From DUEL01 sp964580565 (GTDB lineage Bacteria; Chloroflexota; Anaerolineae; B4-G1; DUEL01), in the NCBI GenBank assembly GCA_964580565.1, contig CAZOLN010000159.1, positions 1 to 5,386 on the forward strand: DNA of 5,386 nt, in the 5' to 3' direction. How positions within the stretch are numbered: position 1 is the stretch's first letter; each line of letters begins with the position of its first letter. The notes under the pieces were generated by a model. That model saw nothing but the letters and a program-made list of their open reading frames with translations. It had not been told where the DNA came from and made no database searches. Below are positions 4,830 to 5,386 of this stretch, piece by piece. The translations under genes were made by a program, and so were the position numbers.

Positions 4830-5386
4830 CCACGAGATCGTCCGCGCGGGGCCGCGCACCCTCCTCAGCCGACACCCCGAGGTGGAAGTGGTCGGCGAGG
4901 CGGGGAAGGGCGAGGAAGCGGTGAGCCTGGCGGCCCAACTGCGCCCCGACGTCGTGCTGATGGACATCACGATGCCAGATATGGACGGGGTGGAGGCGAC
5001 CCGCCAGATCAAAGCCCTGGCCCCAGAGGTGAACGTCCTGGCGCTGACCATCCACGAAGAAAAGGCTTACTTCTTCGAAATGCTCAATGCCGGAGCCAGC
5101 GGCTATGTGCCCAAGCGCGCCCCTCCCGACGACCTGCTCGCGGCCATCCAGGTCGCAGCCCGGGGGGAGGTCTACCTGCACCCGACGATGGCCGGGCTTC
5201 TGGTACGGGACTATCTGCGAAGGGCGCAGTGCGATGAGGAGGAAACAGACGAGCAACTCACCCCCCGCCAGCGGGAGGTGCTCACCCTCATCGCCGAGGG
5301 CCTGTCCAACCGCGAGATCGGCGAGCGCCTGGGGATCAGCGTCAAGACGGTGGAACGCCACCGCGAAAACATCATGCGGCGGCTTA
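4798..5386 (+). CDS. NarL/FixJ-family response regulator, C-terminus cut by window edge
   Basis: This is a DNA-binding regulator activated by phosphorylation, presumably by the kinase just upstream. The visible 196 residues contain a receiver domain (about 3-120) with acidic pair Asp10/Asp11 in LLLVDDHEIV, phosphoacceptor Asp56 in LMDITMPDMDG, Thr84 in LALTIH, and Lys106 in GYVPKRA. After a linker, a LuxR-type helix-turn-helix begins at about 154 (LTPRQREVLTLIAEGLSNREIGERLGI, given here as LTPRQREVL to LGI) with the recognition helix SVKTVERHRENIMRRL. The window ends there, roughly 15-20 residues short of the usual 210-220. The start is GTG, with AGGAGG 6 nt before it, and overlaps the kinase gene by 32 nt. 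Pro19 in VRAGPRTLL occupies a helix-1 position that is usually hydrophobic, often Leu. Target genes are unknown; the divergent beta-oxidation group is a candidate only by position. Confidence 0.94.
   Translation, partial: MSPIRLLLVDDHEIVRAGPRTLLSRHPEVEVVGEAGKGEEAVSLAAQLRPDVVLMDITMPDMDGVEATRQIKALAPEVNVLALTIHEEKAYFFEMLNAGASGYVPKRAPPDDLLAAIQVAARGEVYLHPTMAGLLVRDYLRRAQCDEEETDEQLTPRQREVLTLIAEGLSNREIGERLGISVKTVERHRENIMRRL

Noticed and set aside
4101..5361. Open frames of about 255 and 316 codons on the minus strand opposite the two-component genes
   Set aside because: Both are antisense shadows of the kinase and response regulator, whose motifs are unambiguous on the plus strand.

Overview
The window is GC-rich bacterial DNA from an assembled scaffold, probably a metagenome-derived or draft genome, since it carries a run of exactly 100 N. 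It holds six protein genes in two divergent groups. Short-unit (7-8 bp) degenerate tandem repeats in the intergenic spacers, high GC, frequent GTG/TTG starts and strong AGGAGG-type ribosome binding sites would fit a thermophilic Chloroflexota-like or high-GC Gram-positive-like bacterium. That is only an impression; nothing here fixes the taxon.

Left and middle (positions 1-4026, minus strand, reading right to left): a TetR-family regulator, an acetyl-CoA acyltransferase (thiolase), an NAD-dependent 3-hydroxyacyl-CoA dehydrogenase with a duplicated C-terminal domain, and an enoyl-CoA hydratase cut by the left edge. The three enzymes perform successive steps of beta-oxidation (hydration, oxidation, thiolysis) and all visible catalytic residues are intact. 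The acyl-CoA dehydrogenase and acyl-CoA ligase of a full pathway are not in the window. Upstream of the regulator (4057-4104) lies a near-ideal sigma70-type promoter (TTGACA, 18 bp, extended -10 TGA-TATAAT). Its -10 and predicted start site sit inside a 25-bp near-perfect palindrome, the expected layout for a TetR repressor that controls itself and the genes behind it.

The three spacers of this group are unusual. Each carries a degenerate tandem array with its own unit: TTGACGC/CTGACGT heptads between dehydrogenase and hydratase, GATGCAG heptads plus TTCCTCGC-like octads between thiolase and dehydrogenase, and octads arranged as a 26-bp imperfect hairpin between regulator and thiolase. The 100-N gap lies in the middle spacer, directly at such an array, so the join between thiolase and dehydrogenase rests on scaffolding.

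Right (positions 4128-5386, plus strand): a two-component pair. The kinase is a short NarL/DegS-type histidine kinase with dimerisation/phosphoacceptor and ATPase domains but no sensor domain. Its end overlaps the start of a NarL/FixJ-family response regulator, which the right edge cuts inside the DNA-binding domain. The pair diverges from the fatty-acid group across a roughly 100-bp region, so the two groups may share control. I see no RNA genes, insertion sequences, CRISPR arrays or phage genes, and no clear evidence for a new multi-gene system.
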